Source: Asparagopsis taxiformis (Eukaryota; Rhodophyta; Florideophyceae; Bonnemaisoniales; Bonnemaisoniaceae). From it: a DNA stretch of 38,861 nt. Of this stretch, positions 17,472 through 27,240 are shown piece by piece. The stretch lies in the NCBI GenBank assembly GCA_030407315.1, contig JALQPE010002102.1, positions 1 through 38,861 on the forward strand, in the 5' to 3' direction. A program made the position numbers and the translations under genes. How positions within the stretch are numbered: the stretch's first letter is position 1; each line of letters starts with the position of its first letter. The notes beneath the pieces are model-generated. The model saw only the letters and a list, made by a program, of their open reading frames with translations, searched no databases and had not been told where the DNA came from.

Positions 17472-20400
17472 TTATTCTTCTTCATTATCATCTGTGAATT
17501 GGTAATCAGTGTTGGTGTAGAAGCGGTTGAGATAGAAACGGTGGTCCGACCAGTGCATTTGTTTCGTAAATGGCTTGACTGGAAAGTTACTTCGTACGAT
17601 GTGCACGGTGCCAGATATAGTAGATGCAGGAATGAGGTCAAACCAAGGACCACCTGCACTGTGGGATGCAGTGTCATTGCTGTCAACGGATCCGTTGTCC
17701 GGGTCCCATGTGGACCACTTTAAACAAATGCACCCAAGTGATTTTTCCACAGCGGTTTTTGGGGCAAAGCAGGTCATATACTGAACGAAAGCGAGTTCTA
17801 CAGGTTGAAACAGGTTTGGAGACTGCAGGCGTACCAGTGCCAGGACGCGCCCTACCCATATGGTTCTGTAGTCATCGGCAGTTCCGGAGATGACGACAAA
17901 GGAGTACTGCGATCTCTTTGCGGGGCCGAACGATGAAGTTGCAAAGACGCGCTGCTGCTTGTGCCTCGACACGTTTGTGGGGCGAAGCATGCCACTGTGC
18001 GGGTCAAAGTCGTCGGCATCTGGGACGTACCCTCCCATGACGTAGGCGGACTTTACCACGGTGACGGAAATGTCCATGTCATGTATTGGAGGGCCTTCTG
18101 CCGTGGCGCGCAGTCTAGCGAGGGTGAGGAACGCTTGTGCAGCTGTGTCACCGAGTTGCTGGAATAGCGTTATGGTGCCAGACGGGAACGAGGAGTTGTG
18201 CAGCGGCAAAAGAGTGGCAGGATCGGGCTGTCCGTCGATATCTGCAACGAGGAGGGTTGCATCGGGCAGCAGGGAGGCAAAGTCGTGCAGTGCAACGGTG
18301 AATCCGTCGCGAACGAGTACTGCACCGTCTGTGGGCGATATCATGCGTGCGTTTCCCAATGTGTTCGATGGGGTATGACCAGTTGGAGTGGCCAAGGAGA
18401 ATTCCATGTGGCGAATAGTCTCTTCCATGGCTGTGGAGCGCCTTCGAGAGGTTTTCCTATAACTCTGTTTGAACAGAAGATGCGAGTGTTCGTAGGGGCC
18501 TGCATCAATGTGTTCCAGGGCGCCATATCTCTGCAAGTCACCGGGAAGATGGTCTAGAAGATGGAACTTGAAAGTTTTGAGACCTGTGGTGTGGAATGGG
18601 CCGAGGGTGGAGAGCATTGATTGTTTGAAATAGGAAATGGAGTTCTGGAGGCTTTCTAGTTCGGCGGCAGTCCAGTGCTTGATGCGACCGCGTTTCATGA
18701 CCCATGCGACGAGGTCAGAGTATTGCGTGCAGATGGAAGTGAGGGGGGCTGTATCTACTTCGTCACAGCATGTGTCAATGAATGCTGCGATGAAAGGGAA
18801 CACCATGTCGACATGGTGATAGTCTTTGGCTGCGAGCATGCCGCGTATGCCGTCCTCCGTGAAGAGGCCGTTCAAATTGGTGCCCTTCTCACCCTTGGAG
18901 AAGTCGACATGAAGACCGGTGATGTAGTAGTCGCGTTCGATAGCGGACAGAATGCTGTTTGAGCCGGCGAGGATGGATTTTTTCACCTTCTTGAAGGTGC
19001 GAGGTGTCCCGGAATGGGAGGCAGTGGTGGTGAGGTCTGGGGAGCTGAGGCGGTGGACAATGCACTGTTTGATGAGCTTTGAGATGCCGAGGTGGAGATT
19101 GTGCAGAGGCTCGAAGGAGAAAATGTTGTAGGGGTCTAGGGGACTGTTGGTGGGTAAAAGAGCGGTCGATTCGAGGACAGAGTGTTGTTCGAGGAGGGAG
19201 AGAGCTTCGAGCGGAGCAGTTGTATGCTCCTGAGCGCTCTCTTGGCGTGCAGAGCGTGTATCATCGAGGGAGCGGGGCTGGTGTGGCGCGCTGGATTCAA
19301 GTTGAGTGGCGGGGATGTAGCAGCGGTGGCAGGGATGTGTGGTGGTAGTGCTGTTGCGAGTGCATGAGAGCTCTTTGGCCTCTGGAAAGTCGCAGCAATA
19401 ATTGGCTAGGATGGGAAAGCATTGGCGGGCAGTTGCAGTGGAGTCTGTGCAGGGGAACCCGGAAGAGAACGCGGTGGATAGGGACGAAAACACTTTTTCG
19501 AGTGCTTTATGAAGAATATCAATTTTGCGAGCGCGACTAGCAGAACTAGAGGTTGTCGGCATTTCATCACCGAACAAGGCGTTGGACGAAGGGTTAACAA
19601 TGTACGGAAGATACCCGACGATGGTGAGGCCGGTACGGATGCAGTGGCGACGGAGGGGGGCGGAGAAGTTGAGCAGTGTGACGTGTATGGGGTATGCGAC
19701 GATTGCGGAGCTCTTGAGGCTTGTGCTGCTCTTGTCGGAGTACACTTGGAGGAGGCCGGCAAAGGAGGAAGCGGTGGGATCATTTTCCTCTGCCCATACG
19801 ACCTGTGGATCTTCCGAGAGCTGCACGCGCTGTCTAGTAACCTGGTGCAGCGTTTTCGCGAATTCTGTGTGTAGGGGATGAGAAAATATTGCGGTGCCGT
19901 CTGGGGCGGTCTGTGGGGAGGGGTGGAAGAGAGTATTTTGGTCGTTAGCCAGTGCTAACTGCCTGCGGAGCATGTCGACTGGGTCGCGGAGGTACAGCTG
20001 TGCCGAGTACTTACCAGTTTTGTCTGGAATGATGTGGCTCTTGTAACCTTCGGTGCGGAAATGTGTTTCGACCATGGAAGCGGTAACGTGGCGACATTCT
20101 TCTACGGTGCGAACGGCGCTGTTGAACTTTTCTAGGGAGAATGCGGGGTCTTGTAGGATGGTGATGACTTCGCTCACGCGGCCAGCGCCGGCCTTGTACT
20201 CGAGGGTTGTGAGACTGGCGGCGAGGGATTGCACGAGGAGGTCTGCGCGGGAGGGGGTTGAGGTTGGTGGCAGTGAAGCGTCACAGGGTGAGTCGCTGGA
20301 GGAAGCACGACCAGATTCTGGGTCTGGGGAGCTGGGTTGCGGGGAATCATGGTCGCCGTTTCGAGCAGGCTCATGGGTGACGGCAGGGACACGAGCGTTG

Positions 20401-20510
20401 TTGAAATGTTGGGGAGAGGGGTTGAAACGGTAGCGACACGTTCGCTCATGCAGCGCGAGCGCATAAGCATCTACGCAGTAGTAGAAGCACCCTTCATACT
20501 TGCATTCCAT
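17472..20510 (-). CDS. CACTA/Plavaka-like transposase with zinc finger
   Basis: Single-exon gene of 1012 residues from the ATG at 20510. An N-terminal C2HC zinc finger uses C3, C8, H21 and C25. Residues 40-95 are a Ser/Pro-rich linker. The middle matches the layout of Tnp2/Plavaka-type transposases: a DFPEAKELSC block followed by CHRC at 394-397 (compare the PE...C...CP.C block of that family), then a DPYN...PLHNLHLGISK helix at 459-478, and a C-terminal KFHLLDHLP...GPYEHSHLLFKQSYRKTSRR block at 648-690. The family cuts and pastes DNA with an RNase H-like fold; I cannot assign all three acidic residues by eye. The product is long and apparently intact. TAA at 17472-17474 overlaps an AATAAA. 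It converges with the coiled-coil gene. Terminal repeats for this gene pair were not found. Confidence 0.75.
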   Translation of the reverse strand: MECKYEGCFYYCVDAYALALHERTCRYRFNPSPQHFNNARVPAVTHEPARNGDHDSPQPSSPDPESGRASSSDSPCDASLPPTSTPSRADLLVQSLAASLTTLEYKAGAGRVSEVITILQDPAFSLEKFNSAVRTVEECRHVTASMVETHFRTEGYKSHIIPDKTGKYSAQLYLRDPVDMLRRQLALANDQNTLFHPSPQTAPDGTAIFSHPLHTEFAKTLHQVTRQRVQLSEDPQVVWAEENDPTASSFAGLLQVYSDKSSTSLKSSAIVAYPIHVTLLNFSAPLRRHCIRTGLTIVGYLPYIVNPSSNALFGDEMPTTSSSASRARKIDILHKALEKVFSSLSTAFSSGFPCTDSTATARQCFPILANYCCDFPEAKELSCTRNSTTTTHPCHRCYIPATQLESSAPHQPRSLDDTRSARQESAQEHTTAPLEALSLLEQHSVLESTALLPTNSPLDPYNIFSFEPLHNLHLGISKLIKQCIVHRLSSPDLTTTASHSGTPRTFKKVKKSILAGSNSILSAIERDYYITGLHVDFSKGEKGTNLNGLFTEDGIRGMLAAKDYHHVDMVFPFIAAFIDTCCDEVDTAPLTSICTQYSDLVAWVMKRGRIKHWTAAELESLQNSISYFKQSMLSTLGPFHTTGLKTFKFHLLDHLPGDLQRYGALEHIDAGPYEHSHLLFKQSYRKTSRRRSTAMEETIRHMEFSLATPTGHTPSNTLGNARMISPTDGAVLVRDGFTVALHDFASLLPDATLLVADIDGQPDPATLLPLHNSSFPSGTITLFQQLGDTAAQAFLTLARLRATAEGPPIHDMDISVTVVKSAYVMGGYVPDADDFDPHSGMLRPTNVSRHKQQRVFATSSFGPAKRSQYSFVVISGTADDYRTIWVGRVLALVRLQSPNLFQPVELAFVQYMTCFAPKTAVEKSLGCICLKWSTWDPDNGSVDSNDTASHSAGGPWFDLIPASTISGTVHIVRSNFPVKPFTKQMHWSDHRFYLNRFYTNTDYQFTDDNEEE

Positions 20511-20958
20511 GTCGAGTTTTGACGCAAAAGGGAGGATTGCGAGCTGAACAGGGGAGACTGTGCCGTCCAGATGCGACCAATTTTATTTTTGTGGTGCTTT
20601 CGAGACTTGGAATGTAACGTGTTCGTAGTTTTTTGGGTAGTAGTTTTGTGCTCACTCCAGCTGACATCCCAACGGTGGAATTTAACCGAGAGTTCAATCA
20701 TTTCCAACTGTTACATCACATTGCGTGCTGGCAACGTGTGCATGGAAGGACGAACGACTGCCCTGGGAGATGAATTTTCAATTAATTCATTTGTAATAAT
20801 AAACTTTTTTATTTCCAAACTTCGTGGAATCTGAATGTGCTTTACAGCGGATATGCCACAGATCATGTAAGGAAAGCAAATGGATTCTCATATATATGAT
20901 TATATGTTTATATTCGTTGTTCTCGATCCGGATCTCTTTGTTCGGGGAATCAGAGACC
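20511..20958. other. Intergenic: transposase upstream region
   Basis: About 450 bp separate the transposase start (minus) from a small plus-strand ORF. The sequence is AT-rich near 20780-20825. It must hold the transposase promoter. No matching inverted terminal repeat to 14926-15108 was seen by eye. Confidence 0.35.
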
Positions 20959-21084
20959 ATGGCTTGGGCCATACTCAATCTCACTGCCGGCGATGATTTC
21001 GAGTATGCACAGCAAGACTTAAGCGGACGCAGAAAGCTGTCCGGTCGACGCCGCAGGCTCCACTCCGCCCTCATCACCGACTGA
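20959..21084 (+). CDS. Small ORF, possible first exon
   Basis: A 41-residue open frame starts in a good context (GAGACCATGG) and ends with an Arg-rich tail. It has no recognisable domain. It could be a stand-alone peptide or, through the GTATGC donor-like site at 21003, the first exon of the microexon gene that follows. A different frame (open from 21000 to 21171, no ATG) joins the array in the right phase, so the 5' structure is unresolved. Confidence 0.3.
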   Translation: MAWAILNLTAGDDFEYAQQDLSGRRKLSGRRRRLHSALITD

Positions 21085-21107
21085 TCTTCTTTGACCGACT
21101 TTGCTTT

Positions 21108-21145
21108 GTACGTGCGCGAATCTTGATCAAGATTCGCGCACGTAC
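21108..21145. repeat. Perfect 38-bp palindrome
   Basis: The sequence reads identically on both strands, with its centre at TTGATCAA (21126/21127) and no loop. The outer arms are GTACGTGCGCGAATC. It lies between the small ORF and the first microexon intron. It could extrude as a cruciform or be a palindromic binding or cleavage site. Confidence 0.95.
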
Positions 21146-21271
21146 CTTCGTTCCATCCTCTACCCTCGAGGGTATGCGTTGAGGGAAGCGTGGGTTTTGA
21201 GTCTGACTATTTCCGTTGATGCGATATTTTTCATGGGAAGCCTGTTGACTGATGGTGTGTATTGAGCGGAG

Positions 21272-22229
21272 GATGGAAGAGAGGTACGTGAAGTTTTGAA
21301 AGTATGCTGTGAGGGAAGGTTGATTTTGAGTCTGACTGTTGTGGTTGATTCCGATGTTGTGTAGATGATGCAGGAATGTTGATGACGGAAGGTAAGTTTC
21401 ATTGAGTGCCAAGATGTGCTTTGCGAAGATATGGACTGCTGACTATGATTATTGTTAATTGCAAGGTTTTTGGATCATGGTTTGTATTGTGTGTAGGATG
21501 GATGAGAGGTACATTTGCGAGTTCTCAGGGTATGTAGCGAGGGAAACGTTGGTTTTCAATCTGACTGTTGCGATTGAATCCGATGTTGCGTAGGTGATGG
21601 AGGAATAGTGATGACGGAAGGTAAGTCACATTGGGCGCCCAGACCGGTTGTGCGAAGATGCGGAATGCTGACTACTTTTCTTGGCTACACGATTACGTGA
21701 TTTATGGTTTTTATTGTGTGCAGGATGGAACAGGTAAAGTAAGTGTGCGAGTTTTGAAAGTAAGCAGCGAGGGAAGGTTGGTTTTGAGTCTGACTATTTC
21801 CGTTGATGCGATATTTTTCATTGGAAGCCTATTGAGTCATGGTGTGTATTGTGTGGAGCGAAGGTAAGTGTGCGAGTTTTGAAAGTATGCTGTGATGGAA
21901 GGTTGGTTTTGAGTCTGACTGTTGTGGTTGATTCCGATGTTGTGTAGATGATGCAGGAATGTTGATGACAGAAGGTAAGTTTTACTGAGCACCAAGACTT
22001 GTTTTGCGAAGATATGGACTGCTGACTTTGATTATTCATTGCAAGGTTTTTGGATCATGGTTTGTATTTTGTGTAGGATGGATGATTCAGTCATCCTCTC
22101 GGAGAGGTAAGTAAGGGAGTTTCTAGGATATCTGTCGTGGTAAGCGTTGCTTTTGAGTCTGACTGTTGTGGTTGATTCTGATGTTGTGTATGTGATGCAG
22201 GAGTGGTGAAGCAGGAACGGCAGGACTGA
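21272..22229 (+). CDS. Microexon array encoding a 13-residue repeat protein
   Basis: Putative exons: 21272-21283 (12 nt), 21365-21391 (27), 21497-21508 (12), 21594-21620 (27), 21724-21733 (10), 21859-21863 (5), 21948-21974 (27), 22077-22106 (30), 22201-22229 (last, TGA). Introns alternate between two classes, 81-85 nt and 102-105 nt. Most donors are GTAAGT or GTAC; acceptors are mostly TGTAG or CAG, with TCTGACT about 25-30 nt upstream of the acceptor as a branch-like site. Nearly all exons are phase 1-1, and the 10- and 5-nt exons together keep frame. The spliced frame is open and reads GWKR-DDAGMLMTE-GWMR-GDGGIVMTE-GWNSE-DDAGMLMTE, then a unique tail ending KQERQD. The genomic unit of about 226 bp is tandemly duplicated. 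The upstream exon(s) and start codon are not resolved (a donor may lie at about 21172). The function is unknown. Splicing is inferred from sequence. Confidence 0.6.
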
Positions 22230-22790
22230 AGGAGAGTGAAGAAGGGATGTAGGAAGATGGGGAATGAAGCTGTGAGGTGTTTCTGGTATGTGTATATTTT
22301 GGGGCATACGATAGAAGTGAGAGTGCGTTTCAAGTGGTGTAAGATTTTGCTGACCATGTTCGTGTTTGATGTCTTGATGATTTAATGGGCTGGGGTGGTG
22401 TCGAGGAAAGCGGGGATGGTATTGGGAAGGAGCGTATTTTTTGTAATCTAGGTCGTGAGGGTTCTTGCAGTATGTGCGGATGGTGGTGCATGGCGTTCGG
22501 ATGGTAGGGAGAACGCGATAGTGAGGGAGATGGGTGATCGACGATATGCTGACAGGTATTTTGTATTCTGGCTGGATACGTATTTCCTATTCTAACCGGG
22601 TATTTATTTCCTATTCTAACCGGGTATTTATTTCCTATTCTGACCAGATATGTATTCCCTATTCTAGAGAGACGTATTGTATACGAGCAGTTTCCTAAAT
22701 GAGAGAATAAAATACGGTCCGATATGGGCCCTGAATTTACCATCCGCTGTAATTTCTTCCCTCCCGGTTTTCGCTGATATATTGTATACT
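22230..22790. other. Downstream of microexon gene, short tandem repeats
   Basis: This stretch probably includes the 3' end of the microexon transcript. At 22564-22659 a 24-bp unit (TATTCTAACCGGGTATTTAT plus 4 bases) is repeated four times, the outer copies diverged. On the minus strand it reads as an RIGNKYPV octapeptide repeat in a 137-residue frame that I do not regard as a gene. Confidence 0.5.
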
Positions 22791-23263
22791 GGATGTCGGG
22801 TCCTAGTATTCCGCCATATGTACTAGAGAAAGTGGATGTCGGGTCCTAGTATTCCGCCATATGTACTAGAGAAAGTGGATGTCGGGTCCTAGTATTCCGC
22901 CATATGTACTAGAGAAAGTGGATGTCGGGTCCTAGTATTCCGCCATATGTACTAGAGAAAGTGGATGTCGGGTCCTAGTATTCCGCCATATGTACTAGAG
23001 AAAGTGGATGTCGGGTCCTAGTATTCCGCCATATGTACTAGAGAAAGTGGATGTCGGGTCCTAGTATTCCGCCATATGTACTAGAGAAAGTGGATGTCGG
23101 GTCCTAGTATTCCGCCATATGTACTAGAGAAAGTGGATGTCGGGTCCTAGTATTCCGCCATATGTACTAGAGAAAGTGGATGTCGGGTCCTAGTATTCCG
23201 CCATATGTACTAGAGAAAGTGGATGTCGGGCCCTAGTATTCCGCCATATGTACTAGAGAAAGT
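22791..23263 (+). repeat. 43-bp satellite, 11 copies
   Basis: Eleven 43-bp units start at 22791 and every 43 bp after it. The first ten are identical by eye and the eleventh (23221) differs by one base. The unit contains GGATGTCGGG and a CTAGTATTCC...TGTACTAG dyad. A twelfth start at 23264 changes at once to GGACGTCCGC, leading into the GGACGTCC-type repeat and then the retrotransposon. Such homogeneity implies recent amplification. Confidence 0.95.
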
Positions 23264-23402
23264 GGACGTCCGCATCCAAAAAATTTTTATTTTTTTTTGG
23301 ACGCGGACGTTCATTTGTTCTAGTAAATCTCGGGGCCGACTAGGACCCGTACTAGAGAGACTGGACGTCCGCGTCCACTTCCGAAAACACAGACGTTTCC
23401 AT

Positions 23403-26400
23403 GGAAAGTTGAACGGATTACCAGTCAAAGTATTGAAAGATGATGGATGCAATACCAACGTAGTAGGGGCCGAGTTTCTGAGGAAGCAGAAATCTCGAGG
23501 AAATTTCATGATTCAGAAAGAGAAAATACAAGTCTCACACTCTCGAAAAGGTTCCACGGAAGAAGCATCTGAAGTAATCATCAAAGGAACATTGAATATG
23601 GGTTCACATACCTATACATCAAATTGGGTTGTTGCCAATTGTAGGTATGATGTTCTTTTGGGGATGCCATGGCATGTCGCCCACAATCCAGTTATCGATT
23701 ACAAAAAAAAGATTGTGAAATGTGGCCATCAGTTGCTTCACGCCTGTAAAGATCCTGATGATCCAAGGATTCATGTGACGAATCTTGGAGTGAGAAAATT
23801 CAGAAAAATGTTACGGAACAGGAAGAACAGTAATGACTTTGAAGTGTATCAAGTGTTCGAAAAGGAAAATATTCAGGGAATGAAAGGTTCCAAACACAGT
23901 GAGAGGTTGGGGAAGTTACTGACAAAGTACCAGGAAGTGTTCAGAAGTGATCTTCCAGATGGACTTCCTCCCAAGCGAACAGTAGATCACGCGATCGATG
24001 TTCAGAAAGATGCTAAACCTCCACTGAGACCTCTATTTCAGCTGTCTCCCGCGGAACTAAGAGCAGCTAAAGAATATGTCGAGGAACTGCTGAAGAAAGG
24101 AAAAATAAGATCAAGTAAGTCACCTTATGGAGCTCCTCTGTTCTTTGTCAAAGAGAAAGACAAGCTTCGTGGAGTAGTCGATTATCGAGCTTTGAATCGA
24201 ATCACGAAGAGGAACAATGCTCCATTGCCGAGATCTGATGAAATGTTTGATCGCCTTGGGGGATCAAATATTTTTCAAAACTAGACCTCAAGACGGGGTT
24301 CCATCAGATCAGGGTGAAGCCGGAAGACATCGAGAAAACAGCGTTTAATACAAAATATGGGCAGTTCGAATATCTTGTCATGCCTATGGGTTTGTGTAAC
24401 GCTCCTGCAACGTTTCAGACCTTGATGAACCAGATTTTCTATGATTGCATTGATGTTTTCTTGGTTGTTTACATGGATGATCTACTAGTATTCAGCAAGA
24501 CGGAAGAGGAACATTTTCGGAATTTGGAAACTGTATTGGAACGTCTGAAAAGAAATGAATTGTACGTTTCTCCAAAGAAATGTGAATTCTTTCAGACAGA
24601 GATCGACTTCTTGGGATTTTTGGTTGGTAGAGACGGCATCAGGGTTAATCCTGAAAAGGTTGACGTCCTTAAAACCTGGCCAAAACCAAAATCATTGACA
24701 GAGTTGAGAAGTTTCCTTGGTCTCTTACAGTTTTTCCGAAGGTTCATTCCGAAATTCTCTGGGATTGCGGCTCCATTGACGGATCTGACGAAGAAAGAAA
24801 AGGGTATTGGACAATGGGATGAAATCTGTGATGAAGCTTTCCAAAAGTTGAAAGATGCAATGATTCAGGCTCCAATATTAGTTGCACCTGATTGGAGAAA
24901 GGCCTTCCGAGGTCATGTTGATGCATCTCAGCTCGCTGTTGGTGGTACTCTAACTCAGCTGGACGAGAATGGGAAGGATCGTGTTATTGCCTTCTACTCA
25001 AAGAAGTTATCATCCACTGAGGCAGATTATACAGCGAATGACCGAGAACTTTTGGCTTTGATTTGTTTCTTGGAAAGATTTCGATGTTACCTCGAAGGAG
25101 TTGAATTTGAAATATTCACAGACAACCAAGTGCTAAAGAGTTTCTTTTCGAAAGCCAAGTTGAGTCGAAAAGAAGCGAGATGGTTGGAAACTCTAGGTAA
25201 CTTTGGTATATTCCCGATAACCCTCAAACCTGGCAAGATTCATGTATTGGGTGATGTTTTATCAAGGGCTCCTCACGTTATAACTGGGCGAAATGCTTCA
25301 TTTAGCAATATTGAAGTACCTGAAATCAATTTGAGGACATTGTAACCCGATATGATGATGACCAGTTCTTCGGACCAGTGGTAAGAGCCATGGAAGGAGA
25401 TTTTCCTGAAGATGAGATTCAGAAACGGAAACTGGAAAAGATCATACCATTGTTTTGTCGTGAACGGGCGAGGCTATTTCACAATGGAAAGTTGTGTGTA
25501 CCGAGAAGGTCTGTGTCCAGTATTTTGCAAATGGCACATGACTCTAGGATAAGCGGTCATTTCAAGTTCTTGAAGACGCTAGCAAGACTTGAAAAATTCC
25601 ATTGGAGACACAAAGCCCGGGATGTCCGGAAGTATGTGGAGGGATGCATGAAGTGTCAGCAATACAAGACTCTAATCAGAAGAAGTTGACTGATCCAACT
25701 TCTTTAGAGATTCCTGAGAGAAGATGGGGATCTCTAGCAACCGACTTTATCGTAAGTCTACCCAAGACAAAAGACGGTTATGATGCCATAACTACCTGGG
25801 TAGACCGGTTGACGAGAAGAGTTCATTTTATCAAGTCAAGATGTACTGACACTGCTGAGGATGTTGCGAATGCATTCTTCTCCAACATATTCAAGCTTCA
25901 TGGACTTCCTGACAATGTGGTATCGGATCGAGATAGAAAGTTTACATCCAAGTTTTGGGATTGTTTGATGGAACTTTGTGGCGTTAAGCTCAAGATGTCT
26001 ACGAGCAGGCACCCACAGACGGATGGCACGTCCGAAATCATGAATCGGATGATTGAGAACTATCTTCGGTGCTATTGTTCCTATAACCAAGACAATTGGG
26101 ATGAACTTCTACCATCTGCAGAGTTTTCCTACAATTCTGCTGTTTCTGAAGATCTAGGTATGTCCCCTTTTGAGCTGGACCTGGGATGGATTCCAAAGTC
26201 TCCTTTGGACTTTGTGTCTGGAAATGAGATACCTGTGCAAAGTGTTGAGGAATTCAAGAAACGGCTTACAGCTTCTCTTGAAGATGCTAAGTACTCTTAC
26301 AACATTGCGAAAGCAGCACAGAGTGCGTATGCCTCCAGAAAGTTCAAGGATCCAGACTATAGGGTGGGATCCAAGTTATGGATTAACAGGTCTTTGTTCA

Positions 26401-26843
26401 GGGATGCATACTCCCAGTCTCAGGAAAAGGAGAAGTTGACAGCAAGACGTTTTGGACCGTTTGTTGTGAAGGAATTGATAGGCAAAAATGCAGTTAGGTT
26501 GGATCTTCCTGATCATATCAAGATTCATCCTGTTGTTAATGTCAGCCACACAATTCCTCATATAGAACAACCGAGTGATATTGCTGCTCCAATACCTCCT
26601 GTACCGGCCCCTGTCCCTGCTATTGAAGGTGATGAAATCGAGGTTGAAGCGATCTTGAATCATAGAAAAAGAGGACGAGGATATCAGTTCCTAACCTTGA
26701 TGAAAGGTAGTCCTACGCATGATGCTTCATGGCAACCTACGAGGGATTTCATAGACAGAGATGGCACGAAGACTGGAATATGGTTAGAATACATCCGAAA
26801 GAAGAATATTCTACCGGGATATCATGATGAAGAACTATGTTGA
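23403..26843 (+). pseudogene. Decayed pol polyprotein of chromovirus
   Basis: The protease has the active-site triplet DDG at about 23439 in place of the usual DTG/DSG. The reverse transcriptase has YMDD at 24470-24481, then the RNase H region (HVDAS, later FTDNQ, near 24915-25125). The integrase has an HHCC zinc-binding region (about 25545-25665) and a D,D,E core (ATDF, SDRD, then TSEIMNR). The C-terminus has a chromodomain-like segment (about 26628-26820). The frame breaks near 24271-24280 (a T-run inside reverse transcriptase), near 25320 (between RNase H and integrase) and near 25670 (within integrase). The enzymes would act on the element's own RNA and cDNA, but no complete polyprotein can be made from this copy. 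Confidence 0.88.
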
Positions 26844-26861
26844 TGAGGACATCAACTGTGT

Positions 26862-26874
26862 GAGGGGGGAATAG
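26862..26874 (+). other. Polypurine tract of the chromovirus
   Basis: A near-pure purine run (GAGGGGGGAATAG, one T) lies immediately before the TGTAAC that opens the 3' LTR. This is the expected place for plus-strand priming. Confidence 0.7.
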
Positions 26875-27240
26875 TGTAACGAACTGAAGCTGATGCCAGC
26901 AATGGCCAGCATAAACTAGTGTATTCTAGACACTACAAGTTGCACTAAGTTTACTCATATACTATAGGCTGCTAGAAAGTAACTTGCTGTTACGCCTAGA
27001 AGTATCTAGTTGGCTATGTCATCGAGTGATGTCATGATGGCATCATGTTAGATTTATTTTTGATGACATAATTTTATTTTGATTAGTATTTTCTAGAATT
27101 AGTTCGACATCGAACTACAATTCTATGGTGGGTATAAAAAGGCATGGTCAACTCCGGTCTTGGGGGATCGGAGGCATCATCGATCATTCAACGAAAACAA
27201 CTACCACTCAGCTATCCCGTATACACATTCGTTTCAAACA
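26875..27240 (+). repeat. Probable 3' LTR of the chromovirus
   Basis: It begins TGTAAC right after the purine tract and contains a TATA box (TATAAAAA at 27133-27140). A plausible end is the CA at 27239-27240, giving about 366 bp. There is no 5' LTR to compare, so the 3' boundary is tentative. Confidence 0.55.

Larger units (their letters stand above)
23264..27240 (+). mobile_element. 5'-truncated Ty3/Gypsy chromovirus
   Basis: This is an LTR retrotransposon lacking the 5' LTR and gag. Coding similarity starts at the protease (about 23403), directly after the GGACGTCC-type repeat. Order: protease, reverse transcriptase, RNase H, integrase, chromodomain, purine tract, 3' LTR. The domain order and the C-terminal chromodomain define a chromovirus. 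With frameshifts in pol and no 5' LTR it cannot be autonomous. Confidence 0.9.

Noticed and set aside
21074..22307. Minus-strand ORFs with repeated TTSESTTTVRLKTN-type peptides
   Set aside because: They are antisense translations of the repeated introns of the plus-strand microexon array and begin at non-ATG codons or break at repeat edges.
22330..22743. 137-codon minus-strand ORF with RIGNKYPV octapeptide repeats
   Set aside because: The repeat is explained by a 24-bp tandem repeat, and the rest is low-complexity Pro/Ser/His without a domain.
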